A stretch of DNA of 64,000 nt from Desulfoarculaceae bacterium (GTDB lineage: Bacteria > Desulfobacterota > Desulfobulbia > Desulfobulbales > Desulfocapsaceae). The stretch spans positions 62,001-126,000 of the forward strand of contig JAHYIV010000002.1 in the NCBI GenBank assembly GCA_019429465.1, read 5' to 3'. Shown here piece after piece: positions 27,211 to 36,719 of the stretch (its first letter is position 1; each line of letters begins with the position of its first letter). A model generated the notes under the pieces. That model saw only the letters and a list, made by a program, of their open reading frames with translations, made no database searches and had not been told where the DNA came from. A program made the translations under genes and the position numbers.

Positions 27211-27576
27211 TTAAAATTGAAGCCCACCCTTACGAGCCCCATCGGAAACAGCCTTTATACGACCATGGTAGATAAATCCACCACGATCAAAAACCACTTT
27301 ATCAATACCAGCCGCTTTAGCTCGTTCAGCGAGTAACTCTCCTACCTTTTCGGCAGCAGACGTCTTACCCTTCACGTCTCCAAGCTCAAAAGCCTTATCT
27401 ACCGTAGACATGAAGACTATGGTCTTGCCAATGCTGTCATCAATAATCTGAGCGTAAATATGTTTACAACTTTTAAAAACTCTAAGACGGGGACGTTCAC
27501 TTGTCCCGGTAATTTTTTTCCGGATACGACTTACCCGCTTTAACCGCGCTGTGGCTTTAGCATTTGTCTTAGCCAT
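27211..27576 (-). CDS. rplR: Ribosomal protein L18
   Basis: 5S rRNA-binding protein of the central protuberance. 121 residues with basic N terminus, [20 protein letters not shown] and [25 protein letters not shown], which is the canonical L18 C terminus. Between rplF and rpsE. Confidence 0.97.
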   Translation of the reverse strand: MAKTNAKATARLKRVSRIRKKITGTSERPRLRVFKSCKHIYAQIIDDSIGKTIVFMSTVDKAFELGDVKGKTSAAEKVGELLAERAKAAGIDKVVFDRGGFIYHGRIKAVSDGARKGGLQF

Positions 27577-27624
27577 GTTTAAGTACCATTATTAAATGAA
27601 CCGTAACACTAAAGTCACGGAAGT

Positions 27625-28167
27625 TTATTTTTTACCAGCTGATTTGCCTACCTTACGCACAATGTGTTCATCTGCATAGCGAATTCCTTTCCCCTTATAG
27701 GGTTCTGGTTTCCGAATACTTCGAATCTTAGAAGCAGTAAGTCCGAGCAATTCCTTATCAATAGATTCTAGATTAATCTTGGTATTATTTTCAACAATGG
27801 CAGTAATACCTTCAGGTAAAATAAAATTAACTGGATTTGAATAACCGACGTTGAGAGTCAAGGTATTTCCAATAACATTAGCCTTATACCCGACACCTTC
27901 AATAAGCATGACTTTTTTAAAGCCTTGATCAACACCAACAACCATATTATTAATTAAACTACGAAATAATCCACGAAAAGCATTAGACTTGGTGCTATCG
28001 TCTCGAGTTTCAACTAACAACTCGTTAGCCTGCTGCACAAGTTTAATCTCTTCACGAACAGTTCGTTGAAGTATACCCTTACCACCTTTCACCGATACAT
28101 GCTGGCCATCAATACTAACAGTCACACCAGCAGGAACAGGAATGGGTTGTTTTCCTATACGAGACAT
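27625..28167 (-). CDS. rplF: Ribosomal protein L6
   Basis: 50S protein near the factor-binding site. From ATG 28167, preceded by a strong GGAGG, the 180-residue protein begins MSRIGKQPIPVPAGV and ends with EPYKGKGIRYADEHIVRKVGKSAGKK. The track's longer start overlaps the ribosome-binding site and is rejected. Confidence 0.97.
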   Translation of the reverse strand: MSRIGKQPIPVPAGVTVSIDGQHVSVKGGKGILQRTVREEIKLVQQANELLVETRDDSTKSNAFRGLFRSLINNMVVGVDQGFKKVMLIEGVGYKANVIGNTLTLNVGYSNPVNFILPEGITAIVENNTKINLESIDKELLGLTASKIRSIRKPEPYKGKGIRYADEHIVRKVGKSAGKK

Positions 28168-28193
28168 ATCTACCTCCGTTATTTGTGGATTTG

Positions 28194-28592
28194 TTACCAA
28201 ACCTCACAAAGTATCTCTCCACCTGTGTTGTTGGCTCGTGCGGTTTTATCAGTTACAATACCACTAGAAGTAGAAATTATAGCTATTCCTAAACCATTCA
28301 AAACTTGAGAAATTTCATCAACTTTTGCATACTTTCTCAAACCAGGTTTACTTATACGTTTAATTCCAACAATAACAGGTTCTTTGTTTGATCCATACTT
28401 AAGATCAATTATCAAAGTCCCTTGAACTCCATCCTCTGAAACATGATAGTCAGCTATAAAACCTTCATCCTTAAGTACCTTAGCGATACTGACCTTAACG
28501 TTAGATTTAGGCATCTTGACACTATCAAACTTTACCATCACTGCATTTCTCAACCTGGTCAGCATATCTGCCAGGGGATCGCTCATGGACAT
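28194..28592 (-). CDS. rpsH: Ribosomal protein S8
   Basis: Primary 16S-binding protein, in E. coli also the translational repressor of the spc operon. 132 residues: [19 protein letters not shown], and the C-terminal [18 protein letters not shown]...[13 protein letters not shown] 8 nt before ATG 28592 supports that start over the ATG two codons later. No S8-binding structure was confirmed by eye. Confidence 0.97.
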   Translation of the reverse strand: MSMSDPLADMLTRLRNAVMVKFDSVKMPKSNVKVSIAKVLKDEGFIADYHVSEDGVQGTLIIDLKYGSNKEPVIVGIKRISKPGLRKYAKVDEISQVLNGLGIAIISTSSGIVTDKTARANNTGGEILCEVW

Positions 28593-28653
28593 GGCGAACT
28601 CTCCTTTACTTCATCAAGTAAAAATATAAAAACACTTAAAATTACCAATATTA

Positions 28654-28839
28654 TTACCAACTTGACTTCACAACACCTGTAACTTTACCGTTAGAAGCCA
28701 AACTGCGAAAACAAATTCTGCAGATCCCAAACTTCCTTATGAAACCTCTTGGACGTCCACATAATGGGCATCTGTTGTAGTTTCTAACCTTGAATTTTGG
28801 CTCACGTTGCGCTTTTGCTATTAAGGATTTTTTGGCCAA
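28654..28839 (-). CDS. rpsN: Ribosomal protein S14, type Z (TTG start)
   Basis: 61-residue zinc-containing S14, beginning (M)[20 protein letters not shown] with two CxxC pairs, [10 protein letters not shown] and CRICFRSLA, and the family end [11 protein letters not shown]. The track start at a GTG (28851) lies inside the ribosome-binding sequence: GGAGG at 28845-28849 is 5 nt before the TTG at 28837-28839, so the rare TTG is the likely initiator. Between rplE and rpsH. Confidence 0.95.
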   Translation of the reverse strand: MAKKSLIAKAQREPKFKVRNYNRCPLCGRPRGFIRKFGICRICFRSLASNGKVTGVVKSSW

Positions 28840-28887
28840 AACAACCTCCACTTACCTAACATTAATATAAATAAAGTCCGGAAGAAC

Positions 28888-29427
28888 TTATTTCTTGAAT
28901 GGCATTCCCATATACTTGAGCAGGGAAAGACCTTCTTGATTGGTTTGAGCTGAAGTAACTATTGTAATATTGAAACCTTTGATCTTATCAATTTTATCAT
29001 AATCAATTTCTGGAAAGATAATATGCTCTTTAACTCCCATAGAAAAATTTCCTCTTCCGTCAAACCACTTTGGAGACAAACCCCGAAAGTCTCTAACACG
29101 AGGCAAAGCTATATTAACAAGCTTACTATAAAAATTATACATACGATCTTGGCGTAACGTAACACAACAACCAATCGCGACACCCTCTCTCAATTTGAAG
29201 CCAGCAATAGATTTCTTGGCCCTGGTAACCACTGCGCGTTGTCCAGCAATTATCGAAAGTTCTTCAACTGCACCTTCAATAATTTTAGGATTTTGTACAG
29301 CCTCACCAAGCCCCATATTAAGGACAATCTTCTGTATCTTCGGGACCTGCATTATATTTGAATACCCGAATTCTTCTTTCAAAGAAGGGACACATTGCTC
29401 ATTATAAAAATCTTTCAGCGTACCCAT
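28888..29427 (-). CDS. rplE: Ribosomal protein L5
   Basis: 5S rRNA-binding 50S protein contacting the P-site tRNA and S13. 179 residues: [73 protein letters not shown] (family pieces RDFRG, FDGRGN). Between rplX and rpsN. Confidence 0.97.
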   Translation of the reverse strand: MGTLKDFYNEQCVPSLKEEFGYSNIMQVPKIQKIVLNMGLGEAVQNPKIIEGAVEELSIIAGQRAVVTRAKKSIAGFKLREGVAIGCCVTLRQDRMYNFYSKLVNIALPRVRDFRGLSPKWFDGRGNFSMGVKEHIIFPEIDYDKIDKIKGFNITIVTSAQTNQEGLSLLKYMGMPFKK

Positions 29428-29459
29428 TTGTAACCCCTAGCCTAAGCTTCTTAAAAAAC

Positions 29460-29795
29460 CTATGATTTAGTCTCGATGGATTCACCACAACTTTTACAAA
29501 AGCGAACCTTTGTGCCATCTTCGAGTATTCTTTTTCCAACACGACCAGTCTTTGTACATCCTGGACAGATCAATTGAAGATTAGAAAAATGAATCGGCGC
29601 CTCTTTCTCTACAATCTGACCCTGTTGGTTCATCTCTGTAGGTTTTTGATGACGCTTTATCATATTAATACGTTCAACAATGGCCTTATCTTTATCCAAA
29701 ATAACCCGTAAGATCTTGCCAACTCTGCCTTTATCTTTCCCAGTAATCACTTCAACCTGATCATTTTTTTTCAGGTATGTTTTACCATGTGCCAT
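29460..29795 (-). CDS. rplX: Ribosomal protein L24
   Basis: KOW-domain 50S assembly initiator. From ATG 29795 (AAGGT upstream) the 111-residue protein begins [23 protein letters not shown]. The C-terminal half carries [13 protein letters not shown] and [11 protein letters not shown], two CxxC pairs that would form a zinc ribbon. The track extension [12 protein letters not shown] is not supported. Confidence 0.96.
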   Translation of the reverse strand: MAHGKTYLKKNDQVEVITGKDKGRVGKILRVILDKDKAIVERINMIKRHQKPTEMNQQGQIVEKEAPIHFSNLQLICPGCTKTGRVGKRILEDGTKVRFCKSCGESIETKS

Positions 29796-29850
29796 TTTCA
29801 ATACCTTTTTGCTCAATAAACTGTATGCCAATTGATTGACATGGAAAAAG

Positions 29851-30219
29851 CTACAGGACTTCAGGAGCCAATGAGATAATCTTCATAAAACCTTGACTAC
29901 GTAATTCTCTGGCTACAGGACCAAAAATACGGGTCCCAAGAGGCTCACCTGATCCAGACAAAATAACTGCAGCGTTATCATCAAATTTCACCCAGGTATC
30001 ATCCATACGCTTTAACTCTTTGGCGGTACGGACAATAACTGCCTTCATGACATCGCCTTTTTTAACCTTGGCGTGTGGTATGGCCTCTTTAACGGCAACG
30101 ATAATAATATCACCGATAGAGGCAAATCGCTTTCGGGATCCACCAAGCACTCTCATGCAAAGTACCTTCTTCGCCCCGGAGTTATCGGCTACGTTAAGTA
30201 CTGTTTCAGTTTGTATCAT
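29851..30219 (-). CDS. rplN: Ribosomal protein L14
   Basis: 50S protein at the subunit interface (bridge B5/B8 and silencing-factor site). 122 residues: [27 protein letters not shown] and [28 protein letters not shown] are canonical. First gene of the spc segment, 63 nt after rpsQ. Confidence 0.98.
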   Translation of the reverse strand: MIQTETVLNVADNSGAKKVLCMRVLGGSRKRFASIGDIIIVAVKEAIPHAKVKKGDVMKAVIVRTAKELKRMDDTWVKFDDNAAVILSGSGEPLGTRIFGPVARELRSQGFMKIISLAPEVL

Positions 30220-30282
30220 AATTTCACCTGATTTTTCATCAGTAGCAAATCACAGTATTCATACTGCAAAAACTGGATATTA

Positions 30283-30543
30283 TTAAACAGAACGATCTAA
30301 AATTGTCCTCAGACGCCAACGCTTTCTCTTACTCAAAGGGCGACATTCTTCTATCAGGACAAGATCACCAATTTTGCACAAGTTTTCAGGATCATCAGCT
30401 ATATATTTAACAGTTTTCTTAACATATTTTCCATATAAAGCATGCTTGACCTTCCTTTCGACCTGTACAACAATACTTTTTTCCATCCTGTCACTTACAA
30501 CAGAACCTGTTTTAGTCTTTTTTGTTTTATTTATCTCACTCAT
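30283..30543 (-). CDS. rpsQ: Ribosomal protein S17
   Basis: Primary 16S-binding OB-fold protein. 86 residues: GSVVSDRMEKSIVVQVERKVKHALYGKYVKKTVKYIADDPEN with the family end LVLIEECRPLSKRKRWRLRTIL (key pieces: DKMxKSIVV-like and ECRPLSKxKxW). Last gene of the S10 segment. Confidence 0.97.
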   Translation of the reverse strand: MSEINKTKKTKTGSVVSDRMEKSIVVQVERKVKHALYGKYVKKTVKYIADDPENLCKIGDLVLIEECRPLSKRKRWRLRTILDRSV

Positions 30544-30606
30544 AATCTTTTCAATTCGAGTTATAGGAAGCAGGATTTTATTTTAATTAAATAAAGTAAT
30601 TTTATT

Positions 30607-30798
30607 TTAACTAAGAGTCATCTCTGTACGTAAGGTGTGAATTCTCGCGATATCTTTACGAAGCTTTAACCCACGCGATGTGTTTTCAAGAGGTCTGATC
30701 CTATGCTGAAAAGCCAGCTTTGAGATCTCCTCTCGTAACTCCATCTCTTTTTTAGCAAGATCATCAGAGGACATCTTACGAATTTCAGACATCTTCAT
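30607..30798 (-). CDS. rpmC: Ribosomal protein L29
   Basis: Small helical 50S protein at the tunnel exit, docking site for SRP and trigger factor with L23. 63 residues: [29 protein letters not shown] and [14 protein letters not shown]. Its ATG overlaps the rplP stop by 4 nt (ATGA) and has GGAGG 8 nt upstream, inside rplP. Confidence 0.96.
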   Translation of the reverse strand: MKMSEIRKMSSDDLAKKEMELREEISKLAFQHRIRPLENTSRGLKLRKDIARIHTLRTEMTLS

Positions 30799-31211
30799 AT
30801 CATATCCCTCCGCAATACTACCTTGGTAGCAAAAGGCAACTTATTGCCAGCCAGCGTTAAGGCGCGGACGGCAATCTCTTCATCTATACCGGCAAGCTCA
30901 AAAATCATCTTACCTGGATGAATCTGGGCAACCCAATATTCTGGACTTCCCTTTCCTTTGCCCATACGTGTCTCTGCTGCTTTTTTGGTAATAGGCTTAT
31001 CAGGAAAAACCCTGATCCACACCTTACCGCCACGTTTAATTTTTCGGTTAACAGCGATTCGAGCAGCCTCAATCTGGCGCGCACTCATCTTGCCGCAATC
31101 AACGGCCTTTAGACCAAAATCACCAAAAGATAAAGATGATCCACGATATGCAGCTCCTGTCAAACGACCCTTAAAAACTTTTCTATGAAGGACCTTTTTA
31201 GGACTTAACAT
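30795..31211 (-). CDS. rplP: Ribosomal protein L16
   Basis: 50S protein near the A-site tRNA elbow. 138 residues: [48 protein letters not shown] and the C-terminal [29 protein letters not shown]. Between rpsC and rpmC, overlapping rpmC by 4 nt. Confidence 0.97.
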   Translation of the reverse strand: MLSPKKVLHRKVFKGRLTGAAYRGSSLSFGDFGLKAVDCGKMSARQIEAARIAVNRKIKRGGKVWIRVFPDKPITKKAAETRMGKGKGSPEYWVAQIHPGKMIFELAGIDEEIAVRALTLAGNKLPFATKVVLRRDMI

Positions 31212-31263
31212 CTCTTACTCCGTATAGAAATGGTTGAACTTTTAATACTGAAGAATTAAAGAC

Positions 31264-31911
31264 CTATCCAACTGCAGAATCAGCTTCACTTAAAACTTCA
31301 CCATTAAAAATCCATACTTTAACACCAATGATACCGTAAGTTGTGTTCGCTTCAGATAACGCATAATCAATATCAGCACGAAGTGTGTGCAAAGGGACTC
31401 TCCCTTCTCTCACCCATTCACAGCGTGACATCTCAGCTCCGCCCAAGCGACCTGAACAGGATATCTTAATTCCTTTAACACCAAAACGAAGAGCAGAACT
31501 AACAGCTTTTTTCATTGCTCGCCGAAAAGCTACTCTTCTAATCAGTTGCCCTGCGACATTATCGGCTACCAACTGGGCATCTGCTTCCGGTCTGCGAATT
31601 TCTTGAATATCAATAACTACAGAACGTTTAATTTTCTTCTCAAGATCCCTTTTCAAGATCTCAATTTCTGCCCCTTTTTTACCAATTACAATTCCAGGAC
31701 GGGCAGTGAAAAGCTTTACTCGCACCTTCTCACCAGTCCGTTCAAGAATAACCTTGGCAAGGCTCGCATGACTGAGACGCTGCTTGAAAAATTCTCTAAT
31801 CCTCTGATCTTCGATGAGATATTTTGAATAATTTCTATCCGCATACCAGATAGAATCCCATGTCCGGGTTATATTAAGTCTCATTCCTAATGGATTAACT
31901 TTCTGCCCCAA
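31264..31911 (-). CDS. rpsC: Ribosomal protein S3
   Basis: 30S mRNA-entry and helicase-region protein. 215 residues: [22 protein letters not shown] domain with [14 protein letters not shown], and [40 protein letters not shown] (family pieces [19 protein letters not shown]). Between rplV and rplP. Confidence 0.98.
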   Translation of the reverse strand: MGQKVNPLGMRLNITRTWDSIWYADRNYSKYLIEDQRIREFFKQRLSHASLAKVILERTGEKVRVKLFTARPGIVIGKKGAEIEILKRDLEKKIKRSVVIDIQEIRRPEADAQLVADNVAGQLIRRVAFRRAMKKAVSSALRFGVKGIKISCSGRLGGAEMSRCEWVREGRVPLHTLRADIDYALSEANTTYGIIGVKVWIFNGEVLSEADSAVG

Positions 31912-31989
31912 AACAATCCTCCACCAAAATACTTAGTTCATTAAAATTAAATTTCGAATCATACTCATATCAGAGAACAATGTAAAGAA

Positions 31990-32322
31990 CTATTGTTCAT
32001 CTAATATTACGGTAATATGACTCGTTCGTTTGATGATCCCTGTAGCTCGACCTTGAGCCCTTGGCATAATTCGTTTTAATGATGGTCCACCATCAATAAA
32101 TATCTTTTTAATGAAAAGTGTGTCAACATCAACTTTATCATTTTGTGTTGCATTTGCAATTGCAGATCCCAGAACCTTTCGCAAGATTCGAGCACCTTTT
32201 TTCGGCATAAAATTCAGCGTATTGATTGCCTTATCAACATTCATTCCCCGAACAACATCAGCAACAAGTCTTGCCTTTTGGGGAGATATACGTATCCCCC
32301 TCCCTACGGCTCGAGCTTCCAT
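31990..32322 (-). CDS. rplV: Ribosomal protein L22
   Basis: 50S protein whose hairpin lines the exit tunnel and is a site of macrolide resistance. From ATG 32322 (AGGAG 9 nt upstream) the 110-residue protein begins MEARAVGRGIRISPQKARLV, then AANATQN-type core and FIDGGPSLKRIMPRAQGRATGIIKRTSHITV. The track's 11-residue extension is rejected. Confidence 0.97.
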   Translation of the reverse strand: MEARAVGRGIRISPQKARLVADVVRGMNVDKAINTLNFMPKKGARILRKVLGSAIANATQNDKVDVDTLFIKKIFIDGGPSLKRIMPRAQGRATGIIKRTSHITVILDEQ

Positions 32323-32365
32323 AATAATTACTCCTAATAGGTCTTGCCAGGACATTTAATATCAA

Positions 32366-32641
32366 TTATTTTTTACCTTTCTTGTCCGCAGTATGTCCAT
32401 AATACGTCCTCGTTGGTGAAAACTCACCAAGTTTATGACCCACCATATTATCCGAAACAAAAACTGGTATAAATTTTTTCCCATTGTGAACCGCAAAGGT
32501 AAGTCCGACCATTTGAGGTATAATATCAGAACGACGAGACCATGTTTTAATAACCTTACGGGAAGCGGTCTCGTTTGCCTTTTCTACCTTTTTTATCAAA
32601 TGGTCATCAATGAAAGGACCTTTTTTTACTGAACGAGCCAT
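32366..32641 (-). CDS. rpsS: Ribosomal protein S19
   Basis: 30S head protein bound to S13. 91 residues: [48 protein letters not shown] and the end [18 protein letters not shown]. Between rplB (17 nt) and rplV. Confidence 0.97.
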   Translation of the reverse strand: MARSVKKGPFIDDHLIKKVEKANETASRKVIKTWSRRSDIIPQMVGLTFAVHNGKKFIPVFVSDNMVGHKLGEFSPTRTYYGHTADKKGKK

Positions 32642-32658
32642 ACGTTACTCCTTACGTC

Positions 32659-33480
32659 TTATGATCTCTTCTTGATAATATATTTATCACTTGCCTTGTT
32701 CGTTCTCGTCTTATAACCCTTCGTTGGATAACCCCAAGGAGTACAAGGATGACGACCACCAGAACTTTTTCCCTCACCACCACCCATCGGATGATCAACA
32801 GGATTCATGGCGACACCGCGCACTGAAGGCCTTGTCCCTAACCAACGGGTACGTCCCGCCTTGCCCAGCTTCTGACTTTCATGTTCTCTATTGCCAACCT
32901 GACCAATACAGGCACGACAGAGCTTGTGAAATTTACGCACTTCATTGGAAGGTAATCTTACGAGCACCGAGTTACCTTCTTTGGCCATCAACTGTGCTGA
33001 AGTACCAGCACTACGTACCATCTGAGCACCTTTTCCGATTTTCATCTCTATATTATGAATAATCGTACCAAGGGGAATATTCATCATTGGCAGACAGTTA
33101 CCAGGCTGAATATCAACATTATCACCAGCAACAATTTGATCCCCAACAGAAATACCATCCGGAGCAAGAATATAGGTTTTTTCCCCGTCAAGATAACTCA
33201 AGAGCGCAATGTTTGCTGAACGGTTCGGATCATATTCAATGGAGATAACCTTGGCATTAATATCAACTTTATTTCGTTTGAAATCGATGATCCGATATTT
33301 ACGCTTATGGCCGCCACCAATATGTCTGGTGGTAATACGTCCGTAATTATTACGACCACCAGTTTTCGACAAGCTAGTAACAAGACTTCTCTCGGGCCTT
33401 TGTTTAGACAAGTCAGAATTTTGAATCGACACGTGATGCCGTTTACCGGCAGATGTCGGTTTGTATGTCTTAATACTCAT
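32659..33480 (-). CDS. rplB: Ribosomal protein L2
   Basis: 50S protein essential for subunit association and peptidyl transfer. 273 residues: [44 protein letters not shown], and the conserved C terminus [39 protein letters not shown] (key piece [13 protein letters not shown] with its functionally important His). Between rplW and rpsS. Confidence 0.98.
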   Translation of the reverse strand: MSIKTYKPTSAGKRHHVSIQNSDLSKQRPERSLVTSLSKTGGRNNYGRITTRHIGGGHKRKYRIIDFKRNKVDINAKVISIEYDPNRSANIALLSYLDGEKTYILAPDGISVGDQIVAGDNVDIQPGNCLPMMNIPLGTIIHNIEMKIGKGAQMVRSAGTSAQLMAKEGNSVLVRLPSNEVRKFHKLCRACIGQVGNREHESQKLGKAGRTRWLGTRPSVRGVAMNPVDHPMGGGEGKSSGGRHPCTPWGYPTKGYKTRTNKASDKYIIKKRS

Positions 33481-33561
33481 GATTTCCCAGTCGCTCCATC
33501 AGATTGTTTGGAAAGATTTCTGAATGAATAAGTACTTCTACCACTCGATAATTTTTGTTCA

Positions 33562-33849
33562 TTACAGTTCATCTGTAAAGTTTATCTGGCCTTCAGAAAG
33601 AGTCACATAAGCTTTCTTCCAATCATTCCTGAAGCCCGTGAACTTTCCTACTCGCTTTTGCTTTCCATGCATATTGGCTGTATGAACATGCTTGACCTTG
33701 ACAGGGAACATCTTCTCTACTGCCTGTTTTATATCAATTTTATTTGAATCAGGATGGACTTTAAGAACTATTTTATTATCCGATTCTTGTAATAAAGCGG
33801 CCTTTTCTGTAAGGCAGGGTCCCTTTAAAACATCATACAAATTTTTCAT
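33562..33849 (-). CDS. rplW: Ribosomal protein L23
   Basis: 50S tunnel-exit protein, docking site for trigger factor and SRP. 95 residues: LYDVLKGPCLTEKAALLQES, HPDSNKIDIKQAVEKMFPVKVKHVHTANMHGKQKRVGKFTGFRNDWKKAYVTL (pieces VEKMFPVKV and GRxGxRxDWKKAYV-like). Starts inside the rplD stop (4-nt overlap). Confidence 0.97.
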   Translation of the reverse strand: MKNLYDVLKGPCLTEKAALLQESDNKIVLKVHPDSNKIDIKQAVEKMFPVKVKHVHTANMHGKQKRVGKFTGFRNDWKKAYVTLSEGQINFTDEL

Positions 33850-34469
33850 GCCATCACCCTTCTCTCAAGACCTTCAATAGCAGGTTGCAACAGCACAAGT
33901 TTTTTGTGAAGAAGGATATCATACACATTCAACCCATCTGTTGATAACACCTTGAAGCCATTAACATTCCGTCCAGATTTATTGACATTCTCATTCATAC
34001 CGGGAGTAATGATAAGCCCGTTTTGAATATCAAGTACATTCATTACATTGACAAAATCTTTGGTTTTAATCGTATCCAGGGTGAAATCATCAAGAACAAT
34101 GAGATTTCCCTCCTGCAACCTGGCACTCATAGCCATTGCCAGAGCCTGCTTTTTCACCTTACGATTTAACTTAAGACTGTAATCTCTTGGCTTAGGACCA
34201 AAAGCCACACCACCACCACGCCATATTGGAGACCTATTACTTCCGGCCCTGGCACGACCGGTGCCTTTTTGACGCCAAGGTTTGGCACCACCGCCACTCA
34301 CTTCAACCCTGGTCTTGGTGCAGGCATTTCCGGCACGTCTTCCGGCAAGCTGCATCTTGACAACATCATGCAACAGATGTTCTTTAACAACAAGATCAAA
34401 CACCTTTTCATTCAGTTCGATCTCGCCAACTTTTTCATTTTTGATATTAAATACACTTACAGTTGACAT
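33846..34469 (-). CDS. rplD: Ribosomal protein L4
   Basis: 50S protein with a loop in the exit tunnel; in E. coli it also represses the S10 operon. 207 residues: GNACTKTRVEVSGGGAKPWRQKGTGRARAGSNRSPIWRGGGVAFGPKPRDYS (pieces KPWRQKGTGRARxGS, GGGxxFGPxPRDY). Ends overlapping the rplW start. Confidence 0.97.
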   Translation of the reverse strand: MSTVSVFNIKNEKVGEIELNEKVFDLVVKEHLLHDVVKMQLAGRRAGNACTKTRVEVSGGGAKPWRQKGTGRARAGSNRSPIWRGGGVAFGPKPRDYSLKLNRKVKKQALAMAMSARLQEGNLIVLDDFTLDTIKTKDFVNVMNVLDIQNGLIITPGMNENVNKSGRNVNGFKVLSTDGLNVYDILLHKKLVLLQPAIEGLERRVMA

Positions 34470-34506
34470 TTTTTTCTCCTTGGGCCCGATCGGATAACAG
34501 AATCAT

Positions 34507-35136
34507 TTATTTACTGAAGATTTTCAAAAGACTCTGTTTTGCACCTGGAACTGGTCCCTTCAACAGAAGTATGTTTTCTTCGGCACGAACGTCAACAATA
34601 ATGACATTCTTGGTCAATACAGTGTCATTGCCCATGCGGCCAGGCATTTTTTTCCCCTTTACCACACGGGCTGGCCATGCACTGCAGCCAATAGAACCTG
34701 GTGCCCTATGATGACGAGAACCATGCCCGGCAGGACCACCGCTGAAACCATGTCTTTTCATGACACCTTGAAAACCATGTCCTTTACTTTTACCTTGTAC
34801 ATCGACAAGATCACCGACCTTAAAGAGAGCTCCCAGGCTAATTGTCTGGCCCAGCTCAAATTGTTCAGAATCGGCAACCCTGAACTCTCTGACATAATAA
34901 AAAGCTTCTGAACCAGATACGTTAAAATGGCCCGCAAGCGGCTTATTCACTCTGGATGCTTTTTTTTCAGCAAAACCAACCTGAATGGCACTGTATCCAT
35001 CTTTAACAGGAGACTTAACCTGCAATATCTTGCAAGGACCAGCCTCAACCACAGTAACGGGAGTAGCCTGACCCAGTTCACTGTAAATCCTGGTCATCCC
35101 GATTTTTTTACCCAAAATACCCATTGTCTTTGGCAT
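34507..35136 (-). CDS. rplC: Ribosomal protein L3
   Basis: 50S assembly-initiating protein near the peptidyl transferase centre. 209 residues: MGILGKKIGMTRIYSELGQATPVTVVEAGPC, SKGHGFQGVMKRHGFSGGPAGHGSRHHRAPGSIG and GRMGNDTVLTKNVIIVDV (pieces KGKGFQGxMKRH, GSxFHRxxGSIG-like). Between rpsJ and rplD. Confidence 0.97.
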   Translation of the reverse strand: MPKTMGILGKKIGMTRIYSELGQATPVTVVEAGPCKILQVKSPVKDGYSAIQVGFAEKKASRVNKPLAGHFNVSGSEAFYYVREFRVADSEQFELGQTISLGALFKVGDLVDVQGKSKGHGFQGVMKRHGFSGGPAGHGSRHHRAPGSIGCSAWPARVVKGKKMPGRMGNDTVLTKNVIIVDVRAEENILLLKGPVPGAKQSLLKIFSK

Positions 35137-35178
35137 AATATTATCCGTTACATTCGTATTCTAAATACAATACTACCG

Positions 35179-35493
35179 TTAAGGCAGTTTAATCTCGACA
35201 TTAACACCTGCCGAAAGCTCAAGTTTCATCAACATATCAATAGTCTGTTGTGTTGGTTCCAAGATATCTAGCAACCGCCGATGGGTTCTCATCTCAAACT
35301 GCTCCCTAGACTTCTTGTTGACATGAGGAGAACGCAAAACACAGTATTTATTTATTGATGTCGGCAGCGGGATAGGACCAGCTACTGCAGCACCTGTACG
35401 CCTTGCCGTTTCAACGATCTCAGATGTTGATTGATCAAGGAGCTTGTGGTCATATGCCTTTAAGCGTATGCGAATTTTGTCTGTAGGTATCAT
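35179..35493 (-). CDS. rpsJ: Ribosomal protein S10 (NusE)
   Basis: 30S head protein that also links RNA polymerase antitermination complexes via NusB/NusG. From ATG 35493 (AAGG upstream) the 104-residue protein begins [22 protein letters not shown] and has [13 protein letters not shown] and [23 protein letters not shown]. The track start is a TTG two codons earlier within the ribosome site. First gene of the S10 segment, 12 nt after tufA. Confidence 0.97.
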   Translation of the reverse strand: MIPTDKIRIRLKAYDHKLLDQSTSEIVETARRTGAAVAGPIPLPTSINKYCVLRSPHVNKKSREQFEMRTHRRLLDILEPTQQTIDMLMKLELSAGVNVEIKLP

Positions 35494-35504
35494 ATCCAAC
35501 CTTT

Positions 35505-36695
35505 TTAAGCAATAATTTCACTGACAACACCGGCACCAACAGTCCGACCACCCTCACGGATAGCAAACCGAAGACCCACGTCCATAGCGATAGGGGTAAT
35601 CAACTCTCCAACAACAGAAACATTATCCCCGGGCATTACCATCTCGGTTCCCTCAGGGAGGGTCACAATACCGGTCACATCTGTTGTTCTGAAATAAAAC
35701 TGGGGCCGATACCCATTAAAGAATGGGGTATGGCGACCACCTTCTTCCTTACCAAGAATATAGCATTCCGCCTTAAATTTTGTATGTGGTGTAATGGTAC
35801 CTGGCTTTGCCAGGACTTGACCACGTTGGATGTCTTCACGTTTGGTTCCACGCAGCAGTACTCCAACATTGTCACCTGCCTGGCCCTCATCAAGGATCTT
35901 TCGGAACATCTCAACACCCGTGACAGTAGTCTTGACAGTATCAGTAATACCAACAATAGCAACCTCATCACCAACATGGACGATACCACGCTCAATACGT
36001 CCAGTGGCGACTGTTCCACGACCTGAAATAGAGAAGACGTCCTCAACAGGCATCAAGAAAGGCATATCAACATCGCGCTTTGGTTCCGGGACATAGGTGT
36101 CGATTGCCTCCACCAAATCCCATATACACTTGGCAGCCTCGGGGTCATCTGGGTTCTCAAGGGCCTTGAGGGCCGAACCATGGATAATCGGCACATCGTC
36201 TCCCGGGAAATCATACTTATCAAGAAGCTCACGCAGCTCCATCTCTACCAGCTCGATCAGTTCAGGATCATCAACCATGTCACATTTATTCAAAAAAACC
36301 ACGATACAGGGAACACCAACCTGACGGGCAAGAAGGATATGCTCACGAGTCTGAGGCATGGCTCCATCGTTGGCACCGACAACCAGGATCGCGCCATCCA
36401 TCTGGGCCGCACCGGTAATCATGTTCTTTATATAATCAGCATGGCCCGGACAATCGACATGGGCATAATGACGATTGGCAGTCTCATACTCCACATGAGC
36501 AGTGGCAATGGTAATACCACGCTCTTTTTCTTCCGGAGCCTTGTCAATATCACTGAAATCAGTAAATTTTGCCAAACCCTTTGTTGAAAGTACTCGGGTT
36601 ATCGCAGCGGTCAGGGTTGTTTTACCATGATCAATATGACCGATGGTTCCCACATTTACATGTGGTTTCTTCCTATCAAATTTTTCTTTTGCCAT
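35505..36695 (-). CDS. tufA: Elongation factor Tu, copy 1
   Basis: GTPase delivering aminoacyl-tRNA to the ribosome. 396 residues: [17 protein letters not shown] (P-loop), [23 protein letters not shown] (switch II), NKCDMVDD (NKxD), and domains 2-3 ending [11 protein letters not shown]. It lies in the str arrangement rpsL-rpsG-fusA-tufA. Over the coding sequence it differs from tufB at 52425..53615 at one base only (36579), a synonymous Lys codon, while the leader (GAGGT site) and flanks are unrelated. Concerted evolution by gene conversion is the usual explanation. Confidence 0.98.
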   Translation of the reverse strand: MAKEKFDRKKPHVNVGTIGHIDHGKTTLTAAITRVLSTKGLAKFTDFSDIDKAPEEKERGITIATAHVEYETANRHYAHVDCPGHADYIKNMITGAAQMDGAILVVGANDGAMPQTREHILLARQVGVPCIVVFLNKCDMVDDPELIELVEMELRELLDKYDFPGDDVPIIHGSALKALENPDDPEAAKCIWDLVEAIDTYVPEPKRDVDMPFLMPVEDVFSISGRGTVATGRIERGIVHVGDEVAIVGITDTVKTTVTGVEMFRKILDEGQAGDNVGVLLRGTKREDIQRGQVLAKPGTITPHTKFKAECYILGKEEGGRHTPFFNGYRPQFYFRTTDVTGIVTLPEGTEMVMPGDNVSVVGELITPIAMDVGLRFAIREGGRTVGAGVVSEIIA

Positions 36696-36719
36696 AATTT
36701 TACCTCAATATGTTTGAGC

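Noticed and set aside
28654-28851. GTG start for rpsN
   Set aside because: The GTG is inside the ribosome-binding GGAGG; the TTG 5 nt downstream fits both spacing and the usual N terminus.
28167-30219. S8, S4 and L1 autoregulatory sites in the ribosomal clusters
   Set aside because: No segment could be matched with confidence by eye; only the L10 leader was clear.
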